Notes: generated by a model not told the origin, from the letters alone. Counted from the stretch's first letter, positions 18,803-27,825 are shown. The stretch: 64,000 nt of DNA from Clostridioides difficile_D (GCA_945861085.1 OX244046.1:3410001-3474000), one strand, 5' to 3'. Translations and numbers: made by a program.

Positions 18803-20236
18803 CTATAAAATTTCTCCATTAAATTTTATTACATTTTTATACCAATCAAAAGATTTCTTTTTATATCTTTTAAGAGTCCCGCTTCCATCATTATTTTTAT
18901 CTACATATATAAATCCATACCTTTTTTTCATTTCTCCTGTTGTAAATGACACTGGATCTATACATCCCCAAACAGTATACCCCATAACATCAACACCATC
19001 AATTTCAATGGCATTTTTCATTTCCTTTATATGATTAGCCAAATATTCTATTCTATAGTCATCATCCACAGTATTATCTGATTTTAATACATCCTCTGCT
19101 CCAAATCCATTTTCAACAATGAATATAGGAAGTTCATACTTATCATATAGTTGGTTAAGGTAAAATCGTAGACCTACAGGGTCTATATTCCATCCCCAAT
19201 CAGAAGTTTTTAAGTATGGATTTTCAACTACATCAGCCTTTCCTGCTGAGTCATTACCTGTTGTTTTCATAGTTTTATCAGCTGTTACTACAGTAGTTAA
19301 ATAATAACTACATCCAATAAAATCAACTGTTCCTTCTTTTAGAATCTTTTTATCTTCCTCTGTCATATCTAGATTATATTTTTTTCTTTCCCATAATTTT
19401 AGTGTATGTCTTGGATAATGACCTCTTACATGTACATCAGTAAACATAAGTTGTTCTCTATTAGATTCTACAAATTTAATCATATCCTCTGGATTGCAAG
19501 AATAAGGATAGCTTGGCATAGCTGCCACCATACATCCAATCTTAAACTCAGGGTTTATTTCATGACCTATCTTCACAACCTTTGCACTTGCTACAAATTC
19601 ATAATGAGCTGCTTGATACATAACTTCTTCTTTGTCTTCCTGTTCCTCATAGATTATTCCCGAGTTAGTAAATGCATAAATAGGATTTGTAGTTATACTT
19701 TGATTATTTATTTCATTGAAAGTCATCCAGTACTTAACTTTATCCTTGTATCTATTCATTACCACTTCACAGAAGTTTACGAAGAAATCTATTAACTTTC
19801 TATTTCTCCAGCCACCATAGTTTTTCACTAAATGATAAGGCATTTCAAAATGGCTTAAAGTTATTACTGGCTCTATATTATATTTTAATAATTCATCAAA
19901 TAAATCATCATAAAATTTCAATCCATCTTCATTTGGAGTTGACTCATCTCCCTTTGGAAAAATTCTAGTCCAAGCAATACTTGTTCTAAAACATTTATAC
20001 CCCATTTCAGCAAATAATCTAATATCTTCTTTATAATTTTTATAAAAATTAATAGCTTCATGATTAGGATAATTTAAGCCCTCAATTACTCCATCTGTTA
20101 TCTTTCTTGGAGCAGTGTGAGTACCCGCAGTCATTACATCTGCAATACTTATTCCTTTTCCACCTTTATTATATCCACCTTCGACTTGATGGGCAGCAAC
20201 TGCCCCTCCCCATAAAAATTCTTGATTAGATTTCAT
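18803..20236 (-). CDS. bglA: 6-phospho-beta-glucosidase of the bgl operon, GH1
   Basis: Start ATG at 20236 (MKSNQEFLWGGA) follows GGAGGAGAT; 477 residues. The GH1 hallmarks are present: FLWGGAVAAHQVEGG at the N-terminus, the acid/base in TFNEINN (about residue 178) and the nucleophile in IFIVENGFG (about 370). It hydrolyses the phosphorylated beta-glucoside brought in by the EIIBCA encoded 22 nt upstream. It is the last gene of bglG-bglF-bglA and is followed by a strong terminator. It is related to the GH1 enzyme at 2189. Confidence 0.93.
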   Translation of the reverse strand: MKSNQEFLWGGAVAAHQVEGGYNKGGKGISIADVMTAGTHTAPRKITDGVIEGLNYPNHEAINFYKNYKEDIRLFAEMGYKCFRTSIAWTRIFPKGDESTPNEDGLKFYDDLFDELLKYNIEPVITLSHFEMPYHLVKNYGGWRNRKLIDFFVNFCEVVMNRYKDKVKYWMTFNEINNQSITTNPIYAFTNSGIIYEEQEDKEEVMYQAAHYEFVASAKVVKIGHEINPEFKIGCMVAAMPSYPYSCNPEDMIKFVESNREQLMFTDVHVRGHYPRHTLKLWERKKYNLDMTEEDKKILKEGTVDFIGCSYYLTTVVTADKTMKTTGNDSAGKADVVENPYLKTSDWGWNIDPVGLRFYLNQLYDKYELPIFIVENGFGAEDVLKSDNTVDDDYRIEYLANHIKEMKNAIEIDGVDVMGYTVWGCIDPVSFTTGEMKKRYGFIYVDKNNDGSGTLKRYKKKSFDWYKNVIKFNGEIL

Positions 20237-20258
20237 AGAAATATCTCCTCCAGTATAA

Positions 20259-22100
20259 TTAATAAACAACTTTTATTACAGGCGTTCCAATTTTAATATG
20301 TTTATTTTCTTTAACTATTACATCTGCTAAATCATTTGTGTTAGTTAGTATTATTGGCGTAACAATACTATACCCTTCACCTTCTATTTTATCCTTATCG
20401 AAAGAAACAATCTTATCTCCTTTTTTAACTTTATCTCCTGCATTCATATGAGTAGTATAATACTTTCCATCTAACATAGTAGTATTAAGTCCTACGTGTA
20501 TTAATATTTCTACACCTTTATCAGAGGTAATTCCTATTGCATGCTTTGTAGGAAAAATAGTTGTTATTGTTCCATTTACAGGAGACGCAACTTCTCCCTT
20601 TGAAGGTATTATTGCCATGCCATTACCTATAGTTCCTGATGCAAATACTTCATCTTCTACTTCACATAACTCTATTTGTAAGCCTTCTATTGGAGATACT
20701 ATTTCCTCTATACCATCATCTTCATCAAAAACAACTTCTTCATTGCCTTCTTCACATTCTTCTTTACTCAATCCAAATAAATATGACAATACTGCTCCTA
20801 GCACTAATGCTGTTCCTATTCCTAATATATATCCTAGGAATGGTGTATAAACTGGCATTGAGAATATATTATGGAATACATATGCATTACAAGTAACACC
20901 AAATGCACCACATATACCACCACCAATACCTCCTGCAATAGCCAATACTGGAATCATTCTTCTGTATCTTAATATAATTCCATAAATTATAGGTTCTGTT
21001 ACTCCTGCTAAAATTCCTGTAACTGCTGTTGAACCTGCCAATACTTTTAATTCTGAATTTTTTCTAGATTTTCTAACTTTAATAAATAAACCTATTGCAA
21101 TACCTATTTGAGCAAATACTGCTGCAACAGCTGCACCTTCTATTGGGTCTCCACCCATTGTAGCCAAGTTTTGTAAAGTAATTGGTGTGAAGCCCCAATG
21201 TAATCCTAATACTGCTAAGAATGGCATAGCTATACCTATTGCAGCTCCTGCAATTACTCTGTTAAATTCAAATAATCCCATAAAAATATTTGATATTACA
21301 TCACCAACAGTAGTTGCTATTGGTCCAAATAAAATCACAGTTAAAGGAACCATGACTAATAATGATATCATCGGTACTAAGAACAATTGTAAATCTTTTA
21401 ATATAATCTTCTTTAGAAGCTTATCAACGTAATAATAAATAAATATAGCAACAAATATAGGGAAAACGCCAAAAGAATAATCAATTGGTGTTACTGGCAT
21501 TCCAAAAAAGTTAACACCACCTTTTGCTCCAATTAAAGCTGTAAAATTAGGATCTAACAAAGCTGCTCCTATCACTCCACCAACATATGGATTTGTACCA
21601 AGCTTTATAGCTAAAGTAATACCTAAGAATATTGGTAAAAAGTAAAATACAGCATTTCCAGCTGCTGATAATATAGCATAAGTGCTACTTTCATCAGACA
21701 TCCATTTCATAGTGGTTAGTATTGTAAGTAATGCCTTAATCATACCTGCTCCAGCTAGTGCAGGTATGAGTGGAGAAAATGCACCTGAAATTGATTCAAA
21801 TATTCTAGAAATTATTGAAACTTTCTCTCCCTTTTCTTCAGTATTTTGTCCTTGTAAAACTGCTTTTTTTGTAATAGTTTCAAAGTAATCAGTTACTTTA
21901 TTTCCAATTACTACTTGGTATTGACCTCCACTATTTACTACAGATAGTACATCCTTCATTTTTAATAACTCTTCTTTGTTAGTTTTTGAAGTATCTTTCA
22001 ACTTAAAACGTAGCCTAGTTGCACAATGAACTAAACTAATAATATTTTCTTTTCCCCCTACATATTTTATAATCTCTTCAGACTCTCTTTCAAATTTCAT
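20259..22100 (-). CDS. bglF: PTS beta-glucoside EIIBCA transporter
   Basis: This 613-residue protein has EIIB at the N-terminus (phosphocysteine Cys26 in LVHCATRLRFKL), a membrane EIIC (about 100-455), and a glucose-type EIIA at the C-terminus (about 475-613, with VEILIHVGLNT containing the active His). It imports and phosphorylates aryl- or cellobiose-like beta-glucosides. It also presumably controls the antiterminator BglG by phosphorylation, as in other bgl systems. A RAT/terminator module lies just upstream, between bglG and this gene. Confidence 0.93.
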   Translation of the reverse strand: MKFERESEEIIKYVGGKENIISLVHCATRLRFKLKDTSKTNKEELLKMKDVLSVVNSGGQYQVVIGNKVTDYFETITKKAVLQGQNTEEKGEKVSIISRIFESISGAFSPLIPALAGAGMIKALLTILTTMKWMSDESSTYAILSAAGNAVFYFLPIFLGITLAIKLGTNPYVGGVIGAALLDPNFTALIGAKGGVNFFGMPVTPIDYSFGVFPIFVAIFIYYYVDKLLKKIILKDLQLFLVPMISLLVMVPLTVILFGPIATTVGDVISNIFMGLFEFNRVIAGAAIGIAMPFLAVLGLHWGFTPITLQNLATMGGDPIEGAAVAAVFAQIGIAIGLFIKVRKSRKNSELKVLAGSTAVTGILAGVTEPIIYGIILRYRRMIPVLAIAGGIGGGICGAFGVTCNAYVFHNIFSMPVYTPFLGYILGIGTALVLGAVLSYLFGLSKEECEEGNEEVVFDEDDGIEEIVSPIEGLQIELCEVEDEVFASGTIGNGMAIIPSKGEVASPVNGTITTIFPTKHAIGITSDKGVEILIHVGLNTTMLDGKYYTTHMNAGDKVKKGDKIVSFDKDKIEGEGYSIVTPIILTNTNDLADVIVKENKHIKIGTPVIKVVY

Positions 22101-22134
22101 ACAATCTATCCTCCATTATCATAATTTTATGTAT

Positions 22135-22193
22135 AAAAATAGACCTAAATCAATACAATTAGATATTAAAAACTAATTATACTAACTTAGGTC
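22135..22193 (-). terminator. Antiterminator-controlled terminator before bglF
   Basis: Minus-strand GACCTAAGTTAGTA pairs with its partner ending TTAGGTC (22148-22142) and is followed by a T-rich tract. The proximal arm overlaps the RAT, so BglG binding should prevent it forming. Confidence 0.8.
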
Positions 22194-22217
22194 ATGCCTG
22201 CCGAACAGTAACAATCC
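22189..22217 (-). promoter_or_regulatory. RAT (ribonucleic antiterminator) before bglF
   Basis: Minus-strand GGATTGTTACTG, loop TTCGG, then CAGGCATGACCT matches the LicT/SacY/BglG-type RAT consensus closely. It partly overlaps the terminator at 22135-22193. Confidence 0.88.
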
Positions 22218-22225
22218 TACACTAT

Positions 22226-23059
22226 TTACTTTATATTTGATAATCTATTTAAATGCAATGTTAAATATAACAATTCATTTTCGCTAATTTTCCATTTATA
22301 TGTCTTTTCAAGGAAGTTTTTTACTTTTTTTGCACAATTGTAATCACTTTTATATTTCATTTTTATTATATCTAATAATGATGTGTCTACATTTGTATTT
22401 TCACCACTTAATTGCCTTTTTATAAAACACCTTAAATGACTTATAAACCTTGTGTAGTCAAAGGAATATTCATTTATTTCAATTCCATAGTGATACTTTA
22501 TGATATCTAATACGTTATCAATTATCTTAGTTAACAATAAAGTTTCTTGCATATCTTTCGTTTCTAAATTAGCATTTGCAAAGTGTATCGTAATAAATGC
22601 TATTTCAGAATCAGGAATATCTTTATCTAATTTTTGTCTTAAATATTCTACGGCTTTCTTACTAAAGTTATATTCATTAGGATATATTTGTCTTATTTCC
22701 CATTGAAGCGGGCTTTGAAATACTAATCCTTCATCCATCCTTTTTAACATATAACTTATATGTTCCGATAATGTGATTAATATGCTATCATTAAGATTAT
22801 CGCCCAATTCTTCTCTTCCCATTTGAATAATTTCACTTACAAGTTCAACATCTTTTAAAGGTATCCTATCTAGCATTGAATGTAATTCACTTAATGATTC
22901 CTCATTATTGAATATAAATTTCTTTTCAATTCTATCTATTTCAACTAAATCTTTAGTAAATTTATTAAATCCAATTCCTTTTCCCATTAATATTACTTCT
23001 TGTCCTAAATTATCTCTGGCAAATACAACATTATTATTAAATACTTTCTTTATAACCAT
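22226..23059 (-). CDS. bglG: BglG/LicT-family transcription antiterminator
   Basis: This 277-residue protein has an N-terminal RNA-binding CAT domain (1-55, MVIKKVFNNNVVFARD), PRD1 (about 65-170, conserved His in LSEHISYML) and PRD2 (about 172-277, ITIHFANAN region). It binds the two RATs at 22189 and 23133, stops terminator formation and so turns on its own gene and bglFA. It is controlled by PTS phosphorylation of the PRD histidines. First gene of the operon; start ATG follows GGAGG. Confidence 0.94.
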   Translation of the reverse strand: MVIKKVFNNNVVFARDNLGQEVILMGKGIGFNKFTKDLVEIDRIEKKFIFNNEESLSELHSMLDRIPLKDVELVSEIIQMGREELGDNLNDSILITLSEHISYMLKRMDEGLVFQSPLQWEIRQIYPNEYNFSKKAVEYLRQKLDKDIPDSEIAFITIHFANANLETKDMQETLLLTKIIDNVLDIIKYHYGIEINEYSFDYTRFISHLRCFIKRQLSGENTNVDTSLLDIIKMKYKSDYNCAKKVKNFLEKTYKWKISENELLYLTLHLNRLSNIK

Positions 23060-23080
23060 AAACTACCTCCACTATAAACA

Positions 23081-23137
23081 AAAAGAGACCTAAAAAAGAC
23101 TAATAATACTTTAAGCATTTACTAGAATTTTTAGGTC
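23081..23137 (-). terminator. Antiterminator-controlled terminator before bglG
   Basis: Minus-strand GACCTAAAAATTC pairs with the arm ending TTTTTTAGGTC and is followed by TCTTTTT. The first arm overlaps the RAT, giving autoregulated attenuation of bglG. Confidence 0.8.
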
Positions 23138-23169
23138 ACGCCTGATTATATCTATCTCAGTAACGATCC
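23133..23169 (-). promoter_or_regulatory. RAT before bglG
   Basis: Minus-strand GGATCGTTACTG ... CAGGCGTGACCT fits the RAT consensus with a longer internal loop (AGATAGATATAAT) than the second copy. It lies about 75-110 nt upstream of bglG. Confidence 0.82.
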
Positions 23170-23339
23170 GTTTATTTATCTGTATGATAACTTTATTTTC
23201 ATTATAAATTAATAACTGTACTTAGTCAATATATAATTCATGTATATCTCTACTAGATTATTTTCTTAGATATTCACTCATTCTACTTTTTTTCATATAA
23301 TCTATATAATCTAAACATGCTAAAATAAGTTTTGAAGTT

Positions 23340-23595
23340 ATTTCATAACAAAATTAAGCTTCTATCTTGTTTATTATATATGCTCGATTATTTATCCATA
23401 TATAAGGAAATCCTTTATTTTTGTAACGACAATAACTGACTAAGTTTTGATTTTCTTTTATCTTTTACTTCTCCTTATTAAAAAATAATTCTTTTACTGT
23501 TGTATCTAAAACTCTAAACAGTTTAATCATCAAATCATTGTTTGGATTATTAACCTTACCCAACTTACTATATAGCTTTTTAACTGTATATCTTT
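23340..23595 (-). pseudogene. Relic of an island xis-xre module
   Basis: This stretch is a decayed copy of 42238-42660. It keeps the excisionase-type end (compare TATGCTCGATTATTTATCCA here with TATACTCGATTATTTATCCA at 42274) and the end of an XRE repressor (CTTTTACTGTTGTATCTAAA here, CTTCTACTGTTGTATCTAAA in the intact gene). Stops and deletions break both. The relic shows that an element of the same family once sat here. Confidence 0.75.
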
Positions 23596-23660
23596 AATAG
23601 ACCTTTTGGTATACTAATCCATTTTATAGCATTAATTCTTGAGCCAAGCATATACTCCCC

Positions 23661-23903
23661 TTACAATGCATATCTTATACACTCTGTAAAATTATGATAG
23701 TTGATGAACCTGAAGGAATTACCCTTACAAGACATATCTGATACAACCTCACTTATAAGTTTATATGTTTCAAAAGTATATAAATAACCCATACTTCCTT
23801 CCAAACTCTTACCTGTTTTCTTAGAAAATTCTAATCTGATTTTCTTATATAGCGATTGTAACAGTGTCTTATTATATTTCATAAAACTATACATTCTCTT
23901 CAC
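23661..23903 (-). CDS. Small hypothetical protein, 80 residues
   Basis: I do not recognise this protein. It is basic in its first half (KKIRLEFSKKTGKSLEGSMG) with a Cys near residue 59 and no membrane span. No strong ribosome site is seen. It lies inside decayed island DNA between the xis-xre relic and an intact HTH/membrane pair, so it may itself be a fragment. Confidence 0.35.
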   Translation of the reverse strand: MKRMYSFMKYNKTLLQSLYKKIRLEFSKKTGKSLEGSMGYLYTFETYKLISEVVSDMSCKGNSFRFINYHNFTECIRYAL

Positions 23904-24108
23904 ATTTAAACTTTAAATTTTTATCTATTATTTATTGATTAACTGTATATTCACTAATTTTTATCATTTATAATACTCTTCTTCTTATCTTAAAACAATT
24001 ATAATCTAACCTTAATCACACATTATATTATATAAATATTTTTAACAAACTTAATAATCAAACAACTATATTTCATTAGCTATCTTATAAGTGTTTATAA
24101 ACTTTCCA

Positions 24109-24321
24109 CTATTCTTCTTCAATAAATTCAAACAAATTTTCTACTGTGGTATCGAATACTTTAGCAATATCCATAGCTAACTTCAAAGAAGGATTATATT
24201 TTCCATTTTCTAAGTGTACAATAGTCTCACGTCTTACCCCAACTAATTTAGCAAGTTCATTTTGCGTCATAAGGAGTTTTTCCCTGTATTCTTTAATTTT
24301 TGTTTTCATCAATATTGCCAC
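24109..24321 (-). CDS. Small XRE-family (Cro/CI-type) transcriptional regulator
   Basis: 70 residues, almost all one helix-turn-helix domain (MTQNELAKLVGVRRETIVHL, then NPSLKLAMDIAKVFDTTVENLFEF). The start may be GTG at 24321 or ATG at 24309 (MKTKIKEYR). It directly follows a small membrane protein gene, a pairing common in Firmicutes where the HTH controls the pair. The 20-bp palindrome at 24754 is a candidate operator. Confidence 0.85.
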   Translation of the reverse strand: MAILMKTKIKEYREKLLMTQNELAKLVGVRRETIVHLENGKYNPSLKLAMDIAKVFDTTVENLFEFIEEE

Positions 24322-24738
24322 TTAGTTACATATCCCCCTTTTATCAAAGTATATATACAACACTAATTTAGATAAAGACTGTATAAATAAAACTGCAATG
24401 AGGATTATACCTGTATCCACGTTCGATATATTTATATTACTTGTATAAGGCGTTGCAAAGAAAATAGCTATTATTACTATAGAATATATCATTATTTTTA
24501 TTGCAATTTTATTAACCTTTGATAATATAAATTCAGATGATTCATCAACTAAATCATTATATTTTTTATTATAAATTGAATAACATCCAAAAACTATTAG
24601 CCAACTCAACCCTGGAAGAGAAGCAGTACTTGGACCTTTAAAAATATACTTAGTGGCTAATACAGCTATAAAAAAATAAGTTATTACAAGTAATTCCAAG
24701 ATAAGTTTTGATCTTACACCAGTTTCTGATTTAGACAT
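24322..24738 (-). CDS. Small multispanning membrane protein paired with an HTH regulator
   Basis: 138 residues with about four hydrophobic segments (near 10-30, 43-55, 74-94, 105-128) and a short soluble N-terminus. I do not recognise a named domain. Start ATG 24738 follows AAGGAG, itself directly after a 20-bp perfect palindrome. The next gene downstream is an XRE regulator that starts at its stop, so the two form one unit. Confidence 0.7.
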   Translation of the reverse strand: MSKSETGVRSKLILELLVITYFFIAVLATKYIFKGPSTASLPGLSWLIVFGCYSIYNKKYNDLVDESSEFILSKVNKIAIKIMIYSIVIIAIFFATPYTSNINISNVDTGIILIAVLFIQSLSKLVLYIYFDKRGICN

Positions 24739-24753
24739 ATAAAATCACTCCTT

Positions 24754-24800
24754 AAAAGTTATATATTTATAACACCTCATGTTATAAATATATAACTTTT
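24754..24800. promoter_or_regulatory. Perfect 20-bp palindrome directly before a ribosome site
   Basis: Arms at 24754-24773 and 24781-24800 are exact reverse complements (AAAAGTTATATATTTATAAC on the plus strand) with a 7-nt spacer. On the minus strand the AAGGAG of the membrane-protein gene begins at once after the second arm. It may be an operator of the HTH regulator or an RNA hairpin governing translation. Confidence 0.6.
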
Positions 24801-24994
24801 TCAAATAAATTGCAATAGAATATTGTAAATATTCAATAATATCTTTATAAATATAGTTTATAAAAGATTTTATAATAAACATTGCAATACAGTACTAAAT
24901 TAGTTTATTGCATCTATTATCTCAATCATATCATTTACTAACTATTATTCTAATGAGCATATAATATTGAAATTTATAATTATACAACCTAAAA

Positions 24995-25165
24995 TTCATC
25001 CCAATATACCCTCAAAAACCTCATTTTCTATAACCGAAGTATAGTTGGTATATTTTACCTCTAAAATAAAAAACACCAGTCAATAAAGACTAGTATTTTC
25101 AAGTATTTTATCATTCTTTTTTCAAAATTATTGGATACGAATCGTCGGAATAATGCCCAAGATTA
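24995..25165 (-). repeat. Degenerate copy of the ssrA-side end of the island
   Basis: Positions 24995-25139 align with 49270-49409, sharing AATATACCCTCAAAAA, an AAAATAAAAAA-CAC/TAC-AGTCA block and TCATTCTTTTTTCAAAATT. Where the intact copy enters the tmRNA 3' end (GGTGGAGACGAGGGG), this copy reads TTGGATACGAATCG, a decayed version. It marks the former attachment end of an older related element. Confidence 0.7.
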
Positions 25166-25316
25166 ATTTATCTATATGCAAATTCTAAATTTAAAATAAA
25201 ATTTCAGATGAATTTACTATCGTATGCTATGATACAACAGAAAAAACTACAATTTATGAGCGGTGGTTTCATATAGTCCTAGTTCCTACAGCAAGCAGAA
25301 AGGAGGTTCATTCTAT

Positions 25317-25424
25317 ATGGAACTAATGATAAATTTTATTATAGGAGCTATTAGCTCTATTTGTATTGCTATAAGTACTAATTACATATATGATAATTTT
25401 TTAATACTTATCTATTGGCTATAG
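25317..25424 (+). CDS. Small hydrophobic peptide, possible type I toxin
   Basis: A 35-residue ORF, MELMINFIIGAISSICIAIS followed by a short tail ending in LIYWL, behind a strong AAAGGAGG site. It is one membrane helix with almost no charge, as in type I toxin-antitoxin toxins or holin-like toxins of Firmicutes. The upstream block CCTACAGCAAGCAGAAAGGA looks familiar from such loci. No antisense antitoxin RNA could be proven by eye, so the toxin role is tentative. Confidence 0.5.
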   Translation: MELMINFIIGAISSICIAISTNYIYDNFLILIYWL

Positions 25425-25465
25425 AGAAAGTAGTTTAGAATTTGAACTTAAAATAAATTTTAAAT

Positions 25466-26095
25466 TTATTTGTTACAATTCATTAGGTCAAAAAAATATT
25501 TTGAGTCGTGAGTTTTGTAAAGATTTAACCATGAATTTAATGCTTCTGATTCAAAAACCTCTAAAATTTTCAACACTTGAAATGTAAATTCCAACGGAGC
25601 AACTCCTGAAGCTGTAACTAAATTTTTATCATTGACTACAGATTCCATTTTATAATATTTTTCTCCACAGTAATTTGGTATTACCATTTTAAGAAACTCT
25701 AAGTCATTACTTGTATGATTTCTAAAATCTAATAGCCCTTTTTTAGCTAGACCTAACGTAGCTCCACAGATAGCTGCAACTATAGAACCTTGTATTAAAG
25801 CTTCTTTAGCTTTTTCTAATATTATCTCATGATCTATAGATAACCAAGTATTTCCCCCTGGCAAAATTAATAAATCTTTACTTTCCATATTAAACTCATC
25901 AACTGTAATTTCAGGTAAAACTTTTAACCCACCCATTGTTATAATAGGATTTTTATCAATTCCTACTGTAATTACCTTTAGTGGTTTTAATCCTTTTTTA
26001 AAATATCTTCCTGTATTTAATTCAGCAGTTAAATATGCCACTTCCCAATCTGACATAGTATCAAATACATACATATATACTTTTCTATTTTTCAT
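25466..26095 (-). CDS. DJ-1/PfpI-family protein (type 1 glutamine amidotransferase-like)
   Basis: 209 residues with the DJ-1/PfpI fold: strand MYVFDTMSDWEVAYL, the conserved LILPGGNTW loop, and the nucleophile elbow AAICGATLGLA with Cys at about 110. Members are glyoxalase/deglycase-like enzymes or stress proteins. It follows a WYL-domain regulator in the same direction, separated by a hairpin, so that regulator may control it. Substrate unknown. Confidence 0.88.
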   Translation of the reverse strand: MKNRKVYMYVFDTMSDWEVAYLTAELNTGRYFKKGLKPLKVITVGIDKNPIITMGGLKVLPEITVDEFNMESKDLLILPGGNTWLSIDHEIILEKAKEALIQGSIVAAICGATLGLAKKGLLDFRNHTSNDLEFLKMVIPNYCGEKYYKMESVVNDKNLVTASGVAPLEFTFQVLKILEVFESEALNSWLNLYKTHDSKYFFDLMNCNK

Positions 26096-26138
26096 CTTTT
26101 TTACTCCTTATGCAATTAATTTATATATCTAATTGTAA

Positions 26139-26176
26139 AATAACTTAACTGACATATTCAGTCAGTTAAGTTATTA
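26139..26176 (-). terminator. Hairpin between WYL regulator and DJ-1 gene
   Basis: AATAACTTAACTGAC and GTCAGTTAAGTTATT are a perfect 15-bp inverted repeat with a 7-nt loop, overlapping the last codon of the regulator. T-rich sequence follows on the minus strand. Confidence 0.7.
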
Positions 26177-27136
26177 AATTTGATAATAATCAATTAATTC
26201 TAGTAAATCTTCAATTATTTTCTTCTTAAGACTTAGTGGTTCAATTACTTGTATTGTCTTTCTATAAGGTAAAAGTATATTTGGTATGTACTTGCATATT
26301 ACTTCCTCTTCAAGCATAAATATTATTTTATTAGGTGTTCTTTCTTTCAAGTAGTGTCCTAAAAACCAATGTTGGCTTAAACTATCTAAAGAATCTATAC
26401 TCCCTTCTATAACTAAATGAATTACATCTTGTTCATCTTTTATTTCAGTCACAATTCCTTTTATAAAAAATTCACTTGCTGAAAATTCTGTCGGTCTGTT
26501 AAACGTATTTGATGTTTCTATGATTTCACTAATCCTATCTACTCTGAAACTACGAATCTCACTTCTCATATTACAAAAGGCAACTACGTACCAATTATTA
26601 TTCCAATGAACAATTCCATATGGATTTATAATTCTATATTTTGATTTTGCTTCACGACCTGTACGATAGTTGATTTCTACAGATAGCTCCTTTAATATAC
26701 TATTTTCCAATTTTTTAAGTACTGATTCTATAGATATTTTCCCAATTGGTTTTATTACTTCAAGAGCGATTAAATGGTTTGTTAAAATGTCTTCTTGTTT
26801 TTGATTTGAATACATTTTTAACTTTAATGTCGCTTTATCTAATGCTTCATCTAAGAAGTATCCTTCTTTTTTAGCAAGTAGAACTGCATGAAGTAGAGCT
26901 TTTTGCTCTTCTATATCAAAAAAAAGAGGTGCTTTAATAAAATTATTTAAAAGGCTATACCCACCATTATGACCTGTATCTGAAATTATAGGTACTCCAC
27001 TTGCAGAAAGTACATCAATATATCGGTACACTGTTCTTATATTTATTTCTAATTTTTCAGCTATTTGTTTTGCTGTAATTTTTTTATCAGAGCTTAACAT
27101 CCACAGTATAGACATCATATTATCAATTTTAGCTAT
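26174..27136 (-). CDS. YafY-type HTH/WYL-domain transcriptional regulator, probable AUA start
   Basis: The protein has an N-terminal DeoR/HTH-11 domain (ITAKQIAEKLEINIRTVYRY) and a C-terminal WYL domain (NPYGIVHWNNNWYVVAFCNM, about 140-225). The first ATG is at 27118, but the family usually begins AKIDNMMSILWML. That sequence is encoded here from an ATA codon at 27136-27134, 7 nt after GAGGTG, with a TAA just before. I therefore place the start at ATA, giving about 320 residues. It probably binds DNA in response to a small ligand and may regulate the DJ-1 gene. Confidence 0.85.
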   Translation of the reverse strand: MAKIDNMMSILWMLSSDKKITAKQIAEKLEINIRTVYRYIDVLSASGVPIISDTGHNGGYSLLNNFIKAPLFFDIEEQKALLHAVLLAKKEGYFLDEALDKATLKLKMYSNQKQEDILTNHLIALEVIKPIGKISIESVLKKLENSILKELSVEINYRTGREAKSKYRIINPYGIVHWNNNWYVVAFCNMRSEIRSFRVDRISEIIETSNTFNRPTEFSASEFFIKGIVTEIKDEQDVIHLVIEGSIDSLDSLSQHWFLGHYLKERTPNKIIFMLEEEVICKYIPNILLPYRKTIQVIEPLSLKKKIIEDLLELIDYYQI

Positions 27137-27199
27137 TTAGATTCACCTCTTTCTATGTGTTATATAAAGTTATTATATAACTTTTTGATTGATTTTTTA

Positions 27200-27228
27200 C
27201 AAAAAAAATATTAGCAAACTGCTAATAA
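27200..27228. terminator. Small hairpin upstream of the WYL regulator
   Basis: AAATATTAGCA and TGCTAATAATTT surround AACTGC-like loop bases; weakly terminator-like. It likely closed the decayed genes to the right, which run on the minus strand. Confidence 0.45.
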
Positions 27229-27229
27229 T

Positions 27230-27350
27230 TTCTACTAAGGTTTATTTCAAATATTTACAGATAGTCTTTTTCTATAGTTAAGTTATCTATTAAATTCCAT
27301 AGTAGTATATCTATTTCAGCTGGTATATTTTCAGCTACACTTCTTGTCAT
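27230..27350 (-). pseudogene. DUF960-like protein fragment
   Basis: ATG at 27350 opens MTRSVAENIPAEIDILLWNL and continues IDNLTIEKDYL, then a stop where the family has LQVFxL. The sequence following the stop (IFEINL) keeps the frame, so a single nonsense change plus truncation killed the gene. The DUF960 assignment is from recognition. Confidence 0.5.
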
Positions 27351-27486
27351 ATATCAGTTTTCTTTTTTAAATATTTTACAACTAATATTTAGTTTAAGAT
27401 ATATATTATTTTTCAAAAACTTTTCGATCTCAAATTAAAACTTCTTTGTTTTAATTTGTTTAGAACATAAAAAAAGTCTTAGCCTA

Positions 27487-27825
27487 ATTTATTTAAGCTA
27501 AAATTCTTATATTTTAAATTTTTCTTTAAAACTAAAATATTTATTATCATCTCCAACAACAATATAATCTACTAATTAAATACCTAGTATTTATTCACAT
27601 TTTTGTAGCTTGTTAGTTATAGCTCCATCTTCTTGCTAAAATTAATGTTACCTGACAGATAATTGTGGAAGTATATTACTTTACATACATCAGTTAATAC
27701 ATCTCTTGGATATATCAGCACTGAGTTTATAGTCCATATACTTACAACTTCTATACTAACTGGTTGACTCTTTGTATCTAAACATACTACTACAAATCTT
27801 TCTCTATCACTATCTACTAAAAATC
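27487..27825 (-). pseudogene. RadC-like (JAB/MPN) protein remnant
   Basis: The minus-strand frame reads DRERFVVVCLDTKSQPVSIE, then VSIWTINSVLIYPRDVL and HNYLSGNINFSKK, which correspond to the RadC order VCLNTKN / VSIGTLNSSLVHPREVF / HNHPSGDPTPS. The metal-binding HxHPSGD is degraded to HNYLSGN and stops follow. Such RadC genes are typical of mobile elements. Confidence 0.65.
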
